Source: Arcobacter arenosus
GTDB taxonomy: Bacteria > Campylobacterota > Campylobacteria > Campylobacterales > Arcobacteraceae
NCBI RefSeq assembly: GCF_005771535.1
Contig: NZ_VANU01000001.1
Span: forward strand, 795,749 to 859,748
Direction: 5' to 3'
Length of the DNA: 64,000 bases
Shown: one piece after another, positions 27,435 to 37,890 of the stretch
How positions within the stretch are numbered: the stretch's first letter is position 1
Layout: the number at the start of each line of letters is the position of its first letter
Notes under the pieces: model-generated
The model's input: only the letters and a program-made list of their open reading frames with translations
The model's database searches: none
Told to the model about the DNA's origin: nothing
Position numbers and translations under genes: made by a program

Positions 27435-30089
27435 TTATAAATCAATTTCTCTCTTCTCTTCAATTTGTATAAATGTTTCAATAAAATCACCAACTTTTAT
27501 ATCATTGAATTTATCGAACATAATACCACACTCGTAACCATTTGATACTTCTTTAACATCATCTTTGAATCTTTTTAATGATGAAATTTTACCAGTATAA
27601 GTAACAACACCATCTCTAATAATTCTAGCATGTCCACCTCTAATTACTTTACCATCAGTTACTAAACATCCTGCAACTGTTCCTACTTTTGGAACAACGA
27701 ATGTATCTCTAACTTCTGCTTGACCAGTATTTTCTTCTCTAATAACTGCTGTCATCATACCAGATAATGCATCTTTAATATCATCAATTAAGTCATAAAT
27801 AATTGAATAAGTATTAATTTGGATTCCATCAGCTTTTGCTTTTTGTTTAACAGAACCTGTTGGTCTAACATTAAATCCTAAGATAATACATCCTTCAGAT
27901 GCACTTGCTAAAATTAAGTCAGATTCAGTAATACCACCAACACCAGCATGGATTACTTTTACTTTTACTTCTTCATTTTGGATTTTTTCCAATGAACCTT
28001 TAATTGCTTCTAATGAACCACCAACATCAGTTTTAATAATAACGGGTAGTTGTTTGATTTTCCCTTCTGCAATTAATCCACTCATCTCTTCTAATGAAAC
28101 TTTTGTTGATTTAGAAAGTTCTTTAGCTCTTGCATGTTCAGCTCTAGTTGTAGCAATTTCTCTTGCTTCTTTATCTGAATTTTGTGCAACCATAAATGAA
28201 CCTGCAACAGGAACATCATTTAATCCTAGTACATTACCTGTTTCAGAAAGTCCTAATTCTTTTACTGGTTTACCCATATCATTTGTAATTGCTTTTACTC
28301 TACCATATGTAGTATCACATACAATATTATCACCAACTCTTAAAGTACCATTTTGAACTATAACTGTAGCAACTGGTCCTCTACCTTTTTCAAGTAATGA
28401 TTCAACTACTGTTGCTTTAGCTTTTGCATCTGGGTCAGCTTGAAGTTCTAAAATTTCAGCTTGTAAAAGAATGTTTTCTAATAAATCATCTATACCTTGA
28501 CCTGTATGAGCAGAAACTCCAATAAATTCGATATCTCCACCCCAATCAACAGGAGTCATCTCTTTTTCTGCCATTTGAGCTTTAACCATATCCATATTTG
28601 CAGTTTCTTTATCCATTTTGTTAACTGCAACAATAATTGGACATCCAGATGCTTTCGCATGTGAAATAACCTCTTCTGTTTGAGGCATAACACCATCATC
28701 TGCTGCAACAACAATAATTACAATATCAGTAACATCAGCACCTCTTGCTCTCATAGCTGAGAAAGCGGCGTGTCCTGGAGTATCAACAAAAGTGATTTTT
28801 TGATTGTTTTGTTCAATTGTATAAGCAGAGATATGTTGAGTAATCCCCCCTGCTTCACCTTTTGCAACTTTAGAACTTCTAATTTTATCTAGAAGTGAAG
28901 TTTTACCATGGTCAACGTGACCCATGATTGTAACCACTGGAGGTCTTGTTACAAAATTAGAATCGTCAACTTCTTCAACTTCATAATCATCTACATAGTT
29001 TGCATCTTCAAGTGCATCTTTTACTGTAACTTCAATACCAAATTCTTCACCAAGAATTTCTAATTCATCTTGTTTTAAGAAGTCATTTTTTGTAACCATC
29101 ATTCCAAGACCAAATAGTACTGTGATAACTTCAGCCGGTGATTTTCCACAAGCTTCTGCAAATTCATATACCCTAACATCTTCAGGAATTGTTATTTCAG
29201 TGATTTCTATCTCTTCAACTTCTCTTTTGATTCTTTTCTTTCTTTTACCTCTTTTTAATCCTTGAGGTCTATTACCAAATGCAGCAGGTCTAGACGATCT
29301 ACTTTGTCTTTTATTATCTTGATTTTGTTTAGGTTCATCAAATAATTTTGATGTATCTGCTAAATCCATATCAAGTAGAACAACCTCTTCACCTAATAAA
29401 GATTCATCACTATTATCATTGAATTCTTGTGTAGATTTTGCTTCAAACTCAATTACCTTACCATGGTCATGAGATTTTGCTGGTTGCTTTTTCTTTTCTT
29501 TTTTCTTAACTGGTGCTTTTGACTGAGGAGCAGGAGCTGCTTTTTCACTTGGATTATCATTTAAATCATTACCACCTAAAATTTCGCTAAGAGATTTCAT
29601 AGGTTTCTTAATATTTGAAGCTGGTGTTGCTATCTCATCATTACTAGTCTCAATTTTTTCTTGAGGTTTTTTCTTTTTAATGATTTTTAAACCTCTTCTT
29701 TTAGGAATGATTTTCTTAGGAGATACACTTTTTAGAGGTTTTTCTTCAGGTTTTTCAACAGTCTCTTCTGTTTTTTCTTCCTCTTTATTATCTTCTACTT
29801 TAACTTCCTCTTTTTTAGGTGCATCTTCAATAGCTTTTTTCTCTTCTGTTTTTACTTCAGGTTTTTCTTCTGTTTTTGGTGCTGCTTTTTTGATTTTTGC
29901 TGCAGGTTTTTTTAGCTTACTACTTTTACCAGTCATTATGTAGTTTGCAATCTCTTCAGCATCTTCAAATGAAACTGCAGTTTGCGGTGATTTAAGTTCT
30001 ATTCCTAAATCTTTTGCTTTGGCAATAACCTCATTGCTACTAGCCCCAGCTTCTTCTGCTATTTCATAAACTCTTACATTATCTGACAT
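27435..30089 (-). CDS. infB: Translation initiation factor IF-2
   Basis: GTPase that brings initiator tRNA to the 30S subunit. The GTP-binding domain begins at about residue 380 with [17 protein letters not shown], then [16 protein letters not shown] and NKMD. The first 320 residues are low-complexity, rich in Lys, Glu and Pro, apart from the IF2-N domains at the very start (residues 4-50) and near 300. The 884-residue length is usual for IF-2 alpha. It overlaps ylxR by 11 bases. Confidence 0.97.
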   Translation of the reverse strand: MSDNVRVYEIAEEAGASSNEVIAKAKDLGIELKSPQTAVSFEDAEEIANYIMTGKSSKLKKPAAKIKKAAPKTEEKPEVKTEEKKAIEDAPKKEEVKVEDNKEEEKTEETVEKPEEKPLKSVSPKKIIPKRRGLKIIKKKKPQEKIETSNDEIATPASNIKKPMKSLSEILGGNDLNDNPSEKAAPAPQSKAPVKKKEKKKQPAKSHDHGKVIEFEAKSTQEFNDNSDESLLGEEVVLLDMDLADTSKLFDEPKQNQDNKRQSRSSRPAAFGNRPQGLKRGKRKKRIKREVEEIEITEITIPEDVRVYEFAEACGKSPAEVITVLFGLGMMVTKNDFLKQDELEILGEEFGIEVTVKDALEDANYVDDYEVEEVDDSNFVTRPPVVTIMGHVDHGKTSLLDKIRSSKVAKGEAGGITQHISAYTIEQNNQKITFVDTPGHAAFSAMRARGADVTDIVIIVVAADDGVMPQTEEVISHAKASGCPIIVAVNKMDKETANMDMVKAQMAEKEMTPVDWGGDIEFIGVSAHTGQGIDDLLENILLQAEILELQADPDAKAKATVVESLLEKGRGPVATVIVQNGTLRVGDNIVCDTTYGRVKAITNDMGKPVKELGLSETGNVLGLNDVPVAGSFMVAQNSDKEAREIATTRAEHARAKELSKSTKVSLEEMSGLIAEGKIKQLPVIIKTDVGGSLEAIKGSLEKIQNEEVKVKVIHAGVGGITESDLILASASEGCIILGFNVRPTGSVKQKAKADGIQINTYSIIYDLIDDIKDALSGMMTAVIREENTGQAEVRDTFVVPKVGTVAGCLVTDGKVIRGGHARIIRDGVVTYTGKISSLKRFKDDVKEVSNGYECGIMFDKFNDIKVGDFIETFIQIEEKREIDL

Positions 30090-30357
30090 GCGTTAATATC
30101 TCCTTAAGTTGTCCTATATAGTCATCTTTATTTTTACACTCTCTAAAAAGTGCTTTTTCTATCTTTTTGAAATCTTTTTGATTGATTTGTGAATCTTTTA
30201 GTATTGAAATACAATCATTACAGATATAAAAACTTCTACCATAGTTATCATATGGTACAAGTTTTTTATCCTTACACTTTAAACGAAGTAAATCATTTTT
30301 AGGATATTTGCCCCTACAAATGACACAAGTTCGTATTGGTTCTTTCAAAATAGTCAA
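30079..30357 (-). CDS. ylxR: YlxR-family RNA-binding protein (DUF448)
   Basis: A 92-residue basic protein. [18 protein letters not shown] near the start and [10 protein letters not shown] match the YlxR pattern; the two CxxC pairs could bind a metal. Sits directly before infB, as in many bacteria, and overlaps it by 11 bases. The start codon is TTG, either at 30357 (with AGG eight bases before) or three codons later. Function in relatives is nucleic-acid binding and regulation; nothing here specifies it. Confidence 0.85.
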   Translation of the reverse strand: MTILKEPIRTCVICRGKYPKNDLLRLKCKDKKLVPYDNYGRSFYICNDCISILKDSQINQKDFKKIEKALFRECKNKDDYIGQLKEILTHVR

Positions 30358-30392
30358 TATTATACCTAAATCTTGCTTAATTTAAATATTTT

Positions 30393-31274
30393 TTAATCTT
30401 TAATGACAACACCATCGTTGTCAAATCCTCTAGTTAACACTCTAAAATGAGGAAATCTTTTATGTAATTCACTCTCTATTCTTTTTGCATCTTCATTTAA
30501 TGCAATAGAAAATAAAGTTGATCCAGACCCTGATAAAGTACTCATTAAAGCTCCATGTTTTAATGCAGTTTTTTGTACATCAAATAATTCAGGCATCTGC
30601 TTCATTCTATATTTTTGATGAATTTTATCCAATGAAGCATTTCTTAACATCTCCCAATCTTCATTTATAAATGCTGCTGTTAGTAAAGAAGAGTGTGATA
30701 TATTAAATATTGTATCTTCTTTTGAATATTTAAAAGGTAATGCTTTTCTTGATAATTGTGTAGACATTGGTCTATTAGGGATAACAACAATTGCTTTTAC
30801 TGATCTTGGCATATCTTTTTTTATAAATTTAACTTCATTTTCATGTACAGTAGCAACATTAAATCCACCCATAACAGCAGGTGTAATATTATCAGGATGT
30901 GATTCATAAGCTAATGCTAAATTCAGTAATTTTTCTTTTTCAATTTTTATTCCCTCTATTGCATAAGCACTTGCAATTGCAGAAACAATAACAGCAGAAG
31001 AACTACCTAATCCCCTTGAAAGTGGAATTTCATTTGAGAATTCAAATCTAAAGTGTCTTTTTTTCTGTGAAAGATTATGATAAAAATCGTTAAAAATTGC
31101 AATAAACATATTATTGTCTTTTAAAACTGGGTTATTAGAACCTTCACCTTTTAAACTTACACTATGAAATTTTGAAGGTTTTATACTCACTTGATTATGA
31201 AGTGAAATTGCCAATCCTAGAGTATCAAATCCTGGACCTAAATTGGCACTTGTTGCTGGAACACTAATTCTCAA
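30393..31274 (-). CDS. thrB: Homoserine kinase
   Basis: GHMP-family kinase making O-phosphohomoserine, the substrate of ThrC. The first residues are [16 protein letters not shown], and the ATP loop is [14 protein letters not shown], both diagnostic. Length 293. The start codon is TTG, with AAAGGAAA four bases before it. Its partner thrC is at the beginning of the window on the other strand. Confidence 0.95.
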   Translation of the reverse strand: MRISVPATSANLGPGFDTLGLAISLHNQVSIKPSKFHSVSLKGEGSNNPVLKDNNMFIAIFNDFYHNLSQKKRHFRFEFSNEIPLSRGLGSSSAVIVSAIASAYAIEGIKIEKEKLLNLALAYESHPDNITPAVMGGFNVATVHENEVKFIKKDMPRSVKAIVVIPNRPMSTQLSRKALPFKYSKEDTIFNISHSSLLTAAFINEDWEMLRNASLDKIHQKYRMKQMPELFDVQKTALKHGALMSTLSGSGSTLFSIALNEDAKRIESELHKRFPHFRVLTRGFDNDGVVIKD

Positions 31275-31285
31275 ACGCTTTCCTT

Positions 31286-31699
31286 TTATACAGCAGGTAA
31301 ATTATATATTGGCAGAGTCTCATCAGAAAAATTTATATTTTCTAAAAGATCTGGTAATTTAAAGTCCGACATTGTACTCTTATTATCTAAAAAATCAACT
31401 TTAATACCATTTTCATCATTTATAAAATATTTTTTTCCCAAAGCTTTAATAGGAGAATTCCCATTAAATTCAAATCCACTACACGATTTTAATTCAATAT
31501 TTTTTGTTATAGAAAGAGTTTTTAAAAATACATATGCAACTTTTATTGCCATGTAAGAACCTGGTGTATTTACATAATATATTCTATTTATCTTATATTC
31601 ATTTAAAATATTTTCAAATATTAATGGTAAAACATCTGAAGTTACACCATCATTTTCGTAACTTTTAATTAGTTTTTTATTCTCATAAATTCCAACCAA
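31286..31699 (-). CDS. tsaB: TsaB-like tRNA threonylcarbamoyladenosine protein, divergent and short
   Basis: The protein from the first standard start (TTG, 31699) is 137 residues, against about 220 for E. coli TsaB. The [20 protein letters not shown] segment matches the conserved GPGSFTGLRIG helix of TsaB, with changes. The frame is open upstream to the lpxC stop and encodes [13 protein letters not shown], which looks like the missing first beta strand; an AUA codon at 31733-31735, six bases after AGGAG, is the only well-placed start. The full gene would then be 31286-31735 (149 residues). TsaB is a scaffold partner of TsaD. The neighbours lpxC and thrB are those of the Campylobacter homologue. 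Confidence 0.7.
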   Translation of the reverse strand: MVGIYENKKLIKSYENDGVTSDVLPLIFENILNEYKINRIYYVNTPGSYMAIKVAYVFLKTLSITKNIELKSCSGFEFNGNSPIKALGKKYFINDENGIKVDFLDNKSTMSDFKLPDLLENINFSDETLPIYNLPAV

Positions 31700-31744
31700 A
31701 AGTGGTTTAGATATACTTATAACTAAAACTTCTATTCTTTTCTC

Positions 31745-32650
31745 CTAAGATTGAACTTTTGCATAAGCCATTTGGAATACATGTGCTTCTGCTTCTGCTT
31801 CTTCTAAATCTATAATTTCATAATTATCTTTATCTTCATAAAGTTTTTTTGTAAGTAAATGGTTTAGATGATGACTTCCTGCGTGGGCATCATATTCCCC
31901 AACAAGAGTATAACCTAAAAGTGCCATATCACCAATGGCATCAAGAATTTTATGTCTAACAAACTCATCATCATATCTTAATCCCTCTGGATTTAAGATT
32001 TTAGTTTGGTCAAGAACAATTGCATTTTCCATACTTCCACCCTGTGCAAGACCTATACTTCTTAAATATTGAACTTCATGTAAAAAACCAAATGTTCTCG
32101 CACGGCTAATATTTTCTTTATATTCACTAATTGAATAATCAAAATGAAAATTTTGTTTCCCAATTGATGGGTGTTCAAAATCTATTGAAAAATCATAAAT
32201 AATATGTTTAGAAGGTTTTAGAGCAACTTTTTTACCATCCTCAGTTACAATCTCAACATCTTTTTTAATTTTTATAGCTTTTTTACTTTTGTCAAGCTCT
32301 TTAATACCTGCTTCTTCAATTAACATACAATAACCAGATGAACTACCATCAAGTACAGGAACCTCATCATTATCAATTACAACTCTTAAATTATCAATCC
32401 CATATGCATAAACAGCAGACAATAAATGCTCAATAGTAGAAACAACAACATCATCTTTCCCAATAACAGTTGCCATTTTTGTGTCAACAACATTTTCTAT
32501 TTTAAGTGGTATTGTAATCCCTTTATCAACTCTATAAAAGATAATTCCCATATCAGAATCTAAAGGTTCAAGCTTCATTTTAACTGGAACTCCTTTATGA
32601 AGCCCTATTCCTACAATCTCTACACTTTTGGCTATTGTTCTTTGTCTCAT
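31745..32650 (-). CDS. lpxC: UDP-3-O-acyl-N-acetylglucosamine deacetylase
   Basis: Zinc enzyme and committed step of lipid A synthesis. 301 residues with TIEHLLSAVYAYGIDN (first zinc histidine), and HKILDAIGDMALLG with the second histidine and the aspartate ligand, followed by AHAGSHHLNH with the catalytic histidine. The start overlaps the stop of the M23 gene as ATGA. Confidence 0.97.
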   Translation of the reverse strand: MRQRTIAKSVEIVGIGLHKGVPVKMKLEPLDSDMGIIFYRVDKGITIPLKIENVVDTKMATVIGKDDVVVSTIEHLLSAVYAYGIDNLRVVIDNDEVPVLDGSSSGYCMLIEEAGIKELDKSKKAIKIKKDVEIVTEDGKKVALKPSKHIIYDFSIDFEHPSIGKQNFHFDYSISEYKENISRARTFGFLHEVQYLRSIGLAQGGSMENAIVLDQTKILNPEGLRYDDEFVRHKILDAIGDMALLGYTLVGEYDAHAGSHHLNHLLTKKLYEDKDNYEIIDLEEAEAEAHVFQMAYAKVQS

Positions 32651-34023
32651 TTACTTCTTCTTATCTCTTGTTTTGCTTCAGATAAAATATCTAATATTCT
32701 TGTTTTTATCCAGCTTTTATCCATCCACTCAATTGGATTTACCTCAATACCTTGAACTAAAACTCCAAAATGTAAATGGTCTCCAAATACTGCACCAGTA
32801 CTTCCAGTATTTGCAATATTGTCATCTTTTCTAACTTCATCACCTTTTTGAACATTTAATTTACTAGTATGGGCATATAAAGTTTGTAATCCAAGTTTAT
32901 GGTCAATAATTGCTGTATTTCCATAAATCCCAAGGTAATTATTAAATATAACTGTTCCACCATTTGAGATTTTTACAGGAGCTCTTTTTATACTTGCCCA
33001 ATCCATTCCCAAATGCCAAGCTTCATCTATTTTTTGTCCCTCATAAAAATATTCTCTTTTTTCTGCAAATCCTGCGAAAGTTTTAGACCCACTTAATCTT
33101 CTAAATGGATTTATTGAGAAATTATTAAGCATCTCTTTTGACATATTTTTAATAGACTCATCTCTTATTGTAGAAACATTTTTTGCTCTTAAAAATCTAT
33201 TTTGTTTTATAAAAATTTCATCATTTGAACTTGGTATTTCCATATCACTTTTTTGTAATACAGGAATTGAAACTTTATTTATAAAATTATCTGAAATCTT
33301 TAATTTGTCATTTTTAATTTTTAAATCTTTTATATAAAGGGGAACTTTACTAACTGTTACATTATTAGCTTTATCTATAGCAACCAAATTTACCACATCA
33401 AATTGGTCAAACTCAACTTCAACTGGCCAAGCTATAATTGCAGCATAAAACCCCTCTTTTAAATATGGGATTAATTCAAACTTGTATGTATCATTAAAAG
33501 TGATATATTTTTCTTTTAGATTTTCATCTTTTACTTCAACTACAACTGCTGCACTTCCACCTCTTTTTATATTGTATGAATTTGTTATAACTCTTGCAAG
33601 TGGTCTTTTTCTATCTATATTTAAAGTAAACTCTTTATAAATAGTATTTCCTCTAAAAAGATTCCACATACTATTATCATAAGCTTCAACTGCAAGTTTT
33701 ATAGTTTTTACATTTTGGTCAAGCTTAATTGAATTAATGTCAATTGATAGTTTATTTTGTTTTGATTCTAATACTTTATTTTGAACTTCTATATTTGCAT
33801 CATTTACTTTAAAAGAGATTTTATAAGATTTTATTCCACTTTCATCTTCAAGTTTAATATTTAACTTATCTTTTGCATTCCAATACCCATTATTTAAAAA
33901 TGATACAGTTGGCTTTTTTTTCTCAAAAATAGGAGAAAAATAAATAAATGCTCCAATTGCTACTATAATTGATAATATCATCAATGTCAAAATATTTTTA
34001 AAACTATTATTTCGCCTTCTCAA
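32647..34023 (-). CDS. M23-family peptidoglycan endopeptidase, membrane-anchored
   Basis: A 458-residue protein with a basic N-terminus and one membrane segment (about residues 10-30), a long beta-rich periplasmic region, and a C-terminal LytM/M23 zinc domain. The zinc site residues are in HLGMDWAS (H-x3-D) and GDHLHFGV (HxH). Such enzymes cut peptide crosslinks and shape the cell. The start is TTG at 34023, inside the end of the DHH gene, with AAGGA five bases before. In Campylobacter a similar peptidase gene also precedes lpxC. The catalytic residues look complete. Confidence 0.88.
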   Translation of the reverse strand: MRRRNNSFKNILTLMILSIIVAIGAFIYFSPIFEKKKPTVSFLNNGYWNAKDKLNIKLEDESGIKSYKISFKVNDANIEVQNKVLESKQNKLSIDINSIKLDQNVKTIKLAVEAYDNSMWNLFRGNTIYKEFTLNIDRKRPLARVITNSYNIKRGGSAAVVVEVKDENLKEKYITFNDTYKFELIPYLKEGFYAAIIAWPVEVEFDQFDVVNLVAIDKANNVTVSKVPLYIKDLKIKNDKLKISDNFINKVSIPVLQKSDMEIPSSNDEIFIKQNRFLRAKNVSTIRDESIKNMSKEMLNNFSINPFRRLSGSKTFAGFAEKREYFYEGQKIDEAWHLGMDWASIKRAPVKISNGGTVIFNNYLGIYGNTAIIDHKLGLQTLYAHTSKLNVQKGDEVRKDDNIANTGSTGAVFGDHLHFGVLVQGIEVNPIEWMDKSWIKTRILDILSEAKQEIRRSK

Positions 34024-34993
34024 GAACTTCCTTTAATACTAAATTTCTAACTTCATCCACATCTAATGAATCAACAGTAAAACCTGCTGCATTTATATGA
34101 CCTCCGCCACCAAAAATTGCTGCTATTTTTGCAACATTTATTTTACCCTTTGATCTAATGGATACTCTACTTGAGCCATTTACAATTCTAACAAAAATCG
34201 TAACCCTTACAATTTTCATACTCATAATCATATCTAAGGCATCTTCACAATCTCTTGTATGAGCACCTGTTTGATCTAGCCATTCATTTCTTACATAAAT
34301 AGTAGCAACCTCACCTTCTCTATGCAATTCTAAAGACTCTAATACCTTTGGCAAAACTCTATATTTTGCTAAGGAATCTCTTCTTTTAAGTTTATTTGCA
34401 ATCTCTGAAGGGTTTGCTCCAAATTCAACTAAATGGTTAACTTTATCAAAAGTAAGTTCATCACAACGCCCTAATGAAAAAGCTAAAGAGTCATCATAGA
34501 TACCAACATAAAGTGCTGTTGCAGTATTTTTTGTGATATATAATCCATTAAATTTAAAAAAGTCATACACAATCTCTGCCGTTGAACTTTTAAAGTGATC
34601 AACTAAATTAATATCCCCAAATTTATCATTTGAAGCGTGATGATCAAAATTTATCAATGGTATATTTTCATCTACATTAAAACCAAATCTTTTTTTAGAA
34701 CCACAATCAACAGAAATAACCAAATCATAAAAACTTGGTAATTGGTCAGTTATTTTGTCAAACCTTGATATAAAATCTAAGTTTTGAGGTAGGTCTGAAC
34801 TTACATTAAAAACCTTGTGTTTAATCTTATTTTCATAAAGTAGATTTGATAATGCTAAAGCAGAAGAGATTGAATCTGCATCTGGGTTAACATGGGTAAT
34901 TATTAAAATATATCTACTTTTTTCAATAAGTTCTAATGCTTTTGCAAAATCACTCATGTTTATTTTGTTATTTACAATAAAGTCTTTTTTCAT
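34007..34993 (-). CDS. DHH/DHHA1 phosphoesterase, NrnA-like
   Basis: A 328-residue two-domain enzyme: DHH domain with THVNPDADSISSALAL, SVDCGS and the DHH signature in NFDHHASND, and a DHHA1 domain with GGGGHINAAGF. Relatives degrade nanoRNA, pAp or linear dinucleotides; which applies here cannot be told from sequence. The ATG at 34993 has no strong ribosome site, and an in-frame ATG lies 12 codons later. It overlaps the next gene by 17 bases. Confidence 0.88.
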   Translation of the reverse strand: MKKDFIVNNKINMSDFAKALELIEKSRYILIITHVNPDADSISSALALSNLLYENKIKHKVFNVSSDLPQNLDFISRFDKITDQLPSFYDLVISVDCGSKKRFGFNVDENIPLINFDHHASNDKFGDINLVDHFKSSTAEIVYDFFKFNGLYITKNTATALYVGIYDDSLAFSLGRCDELTFDKVNHLVEFGANPSEIANKLKRRDSLAKYRVLPKVLESLELHREGEVATIYVRNEWLDQTGAHTRDCEDALDMIMSMKIVRVTIFVRIVNGSSRVSIRSKGKINVAKIAAIFGGGGHINAAGFTVDSLDVDEVRNLVLKEVLEKAK

Positions 34994-35032
34994 AGGTTCA
35001 AGTATGCCTTTTTTTTATTAACCAATAGTAAA

Positions 35033-35854
35033 TTAATCGAACTTCATAGAAAAATCAAGCCAAGTTGCTTGATGAATAATACTTCCAGAACTCAATGCAT
35101 CAACTCCTGTTAAAGCAAAGTCTCTAACTGTACTTAAAGAGATATTTCCACTAGCTTCTAATAGTACATTTGGATAATTTTTATTTCTAAATTCAACAAC
35201 TTCTTTGATTTGTTCAGGAACCATATTATCACACATTATAATATCAGCACCTGCTTCCATTGATTCTTTTACCTGTACAAAAGTCTCACACTCTATCTCA
35301 ATTTTTGTAACCCAAGAGATTCTTTTTCTTGCATCTTTAATAAAAGATTTTAAGTCTTTGATTGTTCTTAAATGTGTATCTTTTAACATTAGACAATCAT
35401 CTAGTCCAAGTCTGTGGTTTCTAGCCCCGCCAACTCTACTTGCATATTTTTCAAAATCCCTTAACTGAGGTCTTGTTTTTCTAGTATCTAAAAGAGCAAC
35501 TTCTAAGTCTTCAACTTGTGAAACAAATCTATTTGCCATAGTTGCAATTCCACTAGCATGCTGAAGCATATTTAAAAAAGTTCTTTCACTTGATAGTAAA
35601 ATTGAAGCTTTACCCTCAAGTTTTGCTATAACATCACCTTTTTTTAACTTATCCCCATCATGTTTTAAAAACCTACACTCAAACTTTTCAGTTTTAGCTA
35701 AAGCTTTTGCATAGATTTCTCCGGCAAAAATACCATCATCTTTAGTGATTACTTTTGCTGTAAATCTTCCTTTTGGAGCAACATCATAAAACAAATCCCC
35801 TCTACCATTATCTTCTATAATAGCATTTTTAACGAATTTTTTAATATTTATCAT
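35033..35854 (-). CDS. nadC: Quinolinate phosphoribosyltransferase (carboxylating)
   Basis: Converts quinolinate and PRPP to nicotinate mononucleotide. The 273-residue sequence has the NadC motifs LNMLQHASGIAT, LDTRKTRPQLRDFEKYA and GGARNHRLGLDD, plus the C-terminal LEASGNISL. Its ATG overlaps the nadA stop by four bases, so NadA product passes to the next enzyme from a coupled gene pair. Confidence 0.96.
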   Translation of the reverse strand: MINIKKFVKNAIIEDNGRGDLFYDVAPKGRFTAKVITKDDGIFAGEIYAKALAKTEKFECRFLKHDGDKLKKGDVIAKLEGKASILLSSERTFLNMLQHASGIATMANRFVSQVEDLEVALLDTRKTRPQLRDFEKYASRVGGARNHRLGLDDCLMLKDTHLRTIKDLKSFIKDARKRISWVTKIEIECETFVQVKESMEAGADIIMCDNMVPEQIKEVVEFRNKNYPNVLLEASGNISLSTVRDFALTGVDALSSGSIIHQATWLDFSMKFD

Positions 35855-36852
35855 ACTTCAAGCATCCTCTCTAAAGCAACTCTTGCCCATTTAATAGTGT
35901 TTTCATCAACTTTGATTAATGTCTCTTCACTTATATTATTATCTTTTATTGATTTTAATGTCTTATATACATCTTCCAAAGTTGTTTCATTCATAGTTGG
36001 ACACTCAGGTTTTGTAGAACTTAAAATAAATGTATTTTTTTCTCTTAATCTATTTACCATATTATATTCTGTACCAACTGCAACTTTTTGATCAAGGGGT
36101 AACTCTTTTATATATTTTATTAACTGAGAAGTTGAACCAACGAAATCTGCCATATCGCAAATAGCTGGGTCACACTCGGGATGAACTGCAATTAAAATAT
36201 CTGGATATTTTTCTCTGTAAAACTCCACATCTTCAGTTGTAAAAAGTTGATGAACAGAACAAAAACCGTTATAACATATAATATCTGCTTCTTTTAAATC
36301 TGAACCATCACCAACAACTGCTGATTTTAGATTTAAAGATTTTGCGAAGTTTTGACCTAAACATCTATCAGGTACAAAGAAAATTTTCTTTCCTGATTCT
36401 AAACCTTTTTCAATGATTTTGTATGCATTTGATGAAGTACATACCATACCACCCATCTCTCCAACTTTTGCTTTAACAGCTGCACTAGAGTTGATATAAG
36501 TTATTGGCAAAATATCATCATTTGATATTCCAGCTTCGTTTATGATTTTCAGATTTTGTTCATAATAACCCTCATCAATCATCCTTGCCATTGCACAACA
36601 TGCAATTTTTGGCATAAGCACAGTTTTTTCAGGACTTAGGACTTTTACACTCTCACCCATAAATCCAACACCACAGAAAACAACATACTTTGATGCAGTT
36701 TCTTTTGCTTTTCTTGCTAGTTCTAATGAATCCCCAGTGATATCTGCTAATTCAAAAACCTCGTCTCTTTGATAAAAGTGTGCAACTAATGTAACATCTA
36801 GTTCATCTTTTAATTTTAAAATTTCATCTTTTAAGTTCATTTGTAAATTCAA
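35851..36852 (-). CDS. nadA: Quinolinate synthase A
   Basis: [4Fe-4S] enzyme condensing iminoaspartate and dihydroxyacetone phosphate. The 333-residue sequence has AHFYQRDEV, the cysteine-containing VVFCGVGFMGESVKVLSP and ACCAMARM segments, MVCTSSNA, FVPDRCLGQN and CPTMNE near the end; the three cluster cysteines fall in these. The start is TTG at 36852, with AAGG seven bases before it; an ATG four codons later has no ribosome site. nadB is not in the window. Confidence 0.95.
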   Translation of the reverse strand: MNLQMNLKDEILKLKDELDVTLVAHFYQRDEVFELADITGDSLELARKAKETASKYVVFCGVGFMGESVKVLSPEKTVLMPKIACCAMARMIDEGYYEQNLKIINEAGISNDDILPITYINSSAAVKAKVGEMGGMVCTSSNAYKIIEKGLESGKKIFFVPDRCLGQNFAKSLNLKSAVVGDGSDLKEADIICYNGFCSVHQLFTTEDVEFYREKYPDILIAVHPECDPAICDMADFVGSTSQLIKYIKELPLDQKVAVGTEYNMVNRLREKNTFILSSTKPECPTMNETTLEDVYKTLKSIKDNNISEETLIKVDENTIKWARVALERMLEV

Positions 36853-36891
36853 TTTATTGCCTTAAATATCATTAAGTTTTAATTATTTGGG

Positions 36892-36897
36892 AATATA
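36892..36897 (-). promoter_or_regulatory. Possible -10 box of the nadA run
   Basis: TATATT on the minus strand, 39 bases before the nadA start, in the 95-base divergent gap shared with plsY. Confidence 0.4.
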
Positions 36898-36910
36898 ACA
36901 AAATTTTAGT

Positions 36911-36916
36911 TATAAT
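36911..36916 (+). promoter_or_regulatory. Likely -10 box of plsY
   Basis: TATAAT, 31 bases before the plsY ATG. Confidence 0.55.
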
Positions 36917-36947
36917 CCTCTTTCATAAATTTATTACAAGGTTTTAA

Positions 36948-37571
36948 ATGGATTTTCTTTTCAATTTCAACGTACTTTTTTATATTGTTGCTTATTTAGC
37001 TGGTTCTATCCCTTTTGGTTTAATATTAGCAAAGGTTTTTGCTGGGGTTAATATAAAAGAGTCTGGTAGTAAAAGTATTGGGGCAACAAATGTTTTAAGA
37101 GTTGTAAAAGAAACAAATCCAAGCTTAGCAAAAAAACTTGGTATTGCGACAGTTATACTTGATGCTCTAAAAGGAACAATTGTAATTTTAATAGCTATGA
37201 GTATGGGTGCAAGTGAAGCAACACTTTGGGCTATTGGCGTTTTAGCAGTTCTTGGTCATTGTTATTCTATATTTTTAGGACTTGAAGGTGGTAAAGGTGT
37301 TGCAACTGGACTTGGGGCATTTATAGTTTTAATTCCAATACCAACAATTATAGGCGCAGTTGTTTGGGTATTTTGTGGAAAGGTTTTAAAAATCTCATCA
37401 CTATCTTCTTTATTGGGTTTAACGGCAGTTGTAATATCAGCAATTTTATTTAACAATGGATTAAATGTAGGTTCAAATGCTCCTATGTATATTATTGCTT
37501 TTATAATCTATTATAAACATATACCAAATATCATAAGACTAGTAAAAGGCCAAGAGGGAAAAGTTATCTAA
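36948..37571 (+). CDS. plsY: Glycerol-3-phosphate acyltransferase PlsY
   Basis: Integral membrane enzyme that acylates glycerol 3-phosphate from acyl phosphate, first step of phospholipid synthesis. The 207-residue sequence has the three PlsY motifs: AGSIPFGLILAK, GSKSIGATNVLR and GLEGGKGVATGLG. About five membrane segments are visible. Ribosome site AAGG before the ATG. folB follows after four bases. Confidence 0.95.
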   Translation: MDFLFNFNVLFYIVAYLAGSIPFGLILAKVFAGVNIKESGSKSIGATNVLRVVKETNPSLAKKLGIATVILDALKGTIVILIAMSMGASEATLWAIGVLAVLGHCYSIFLGLEGGKGVATGLGAFIVLIPIPTIIGAVVWVFCGKVLKISSLSSLLGLTAVVISAILFNNGLNVGSNAPMYIIAFIIYYKHIPNIIRLVKGQEGKVI

Positions 37572-37575
37572 TATA

Positions 37576-37890
37576 ATGAAAGTATATATAGAAGACTTAA
37601 ACTTTGATTGTATTATAGGAATACTTGACTTTGAAAGGGAAACTGCTCAAAAAGTTATTATAAACTTATCTTTCGAATATGATTTTTCAAATAAAGATGA
37701 GTTTATAGATTATTCAAAAGTTTCAAATGATATTGAAAATATTATGACGGAAAAAAAATTTGAACTTTTAGAAGAAGCTATCATTTATATAGAAAATAAT
37801 CTTACTAACTCTTATAAAATAAAAAATTTAAAAATAAAAATCTCAAAACCTGATATTATGGCCAATTGTATAGTATCACTAGAAAACTAA
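37576..37890 (+). CDS. folB: Dihydroneopterin aldolase
   Basis: Folate pathway enzyme, 104 residues. The start VYIEDLNFDCIIGILDFERE and the end region KISKPDIMANCIVSLE, which includes the usual KPxA/I segment, match FolB, and the catalytic lysine falls there. It is short but complete for the family (about 115-120). Translation is probably coupled to plsY, which ends four bases earlier. Confidence 0.85.
   Translation: MKVYIEDLNFDCIIGILDFERETAQKVIINLSFEYDFSNKDEFIDYSKVSNDIENIMTEKKFELLEEAIIYIENNLTNSYKIKNLKIKISKPDIMANCIVSLEN

Noticed and set aside
29680..29943. Open frame on the plus strand rich in Ser and Phe, opposite the infB N-terminus
   Set aside because: Produced by the Lys/Glu-rich low-complexity part of IF-2 read backwards.
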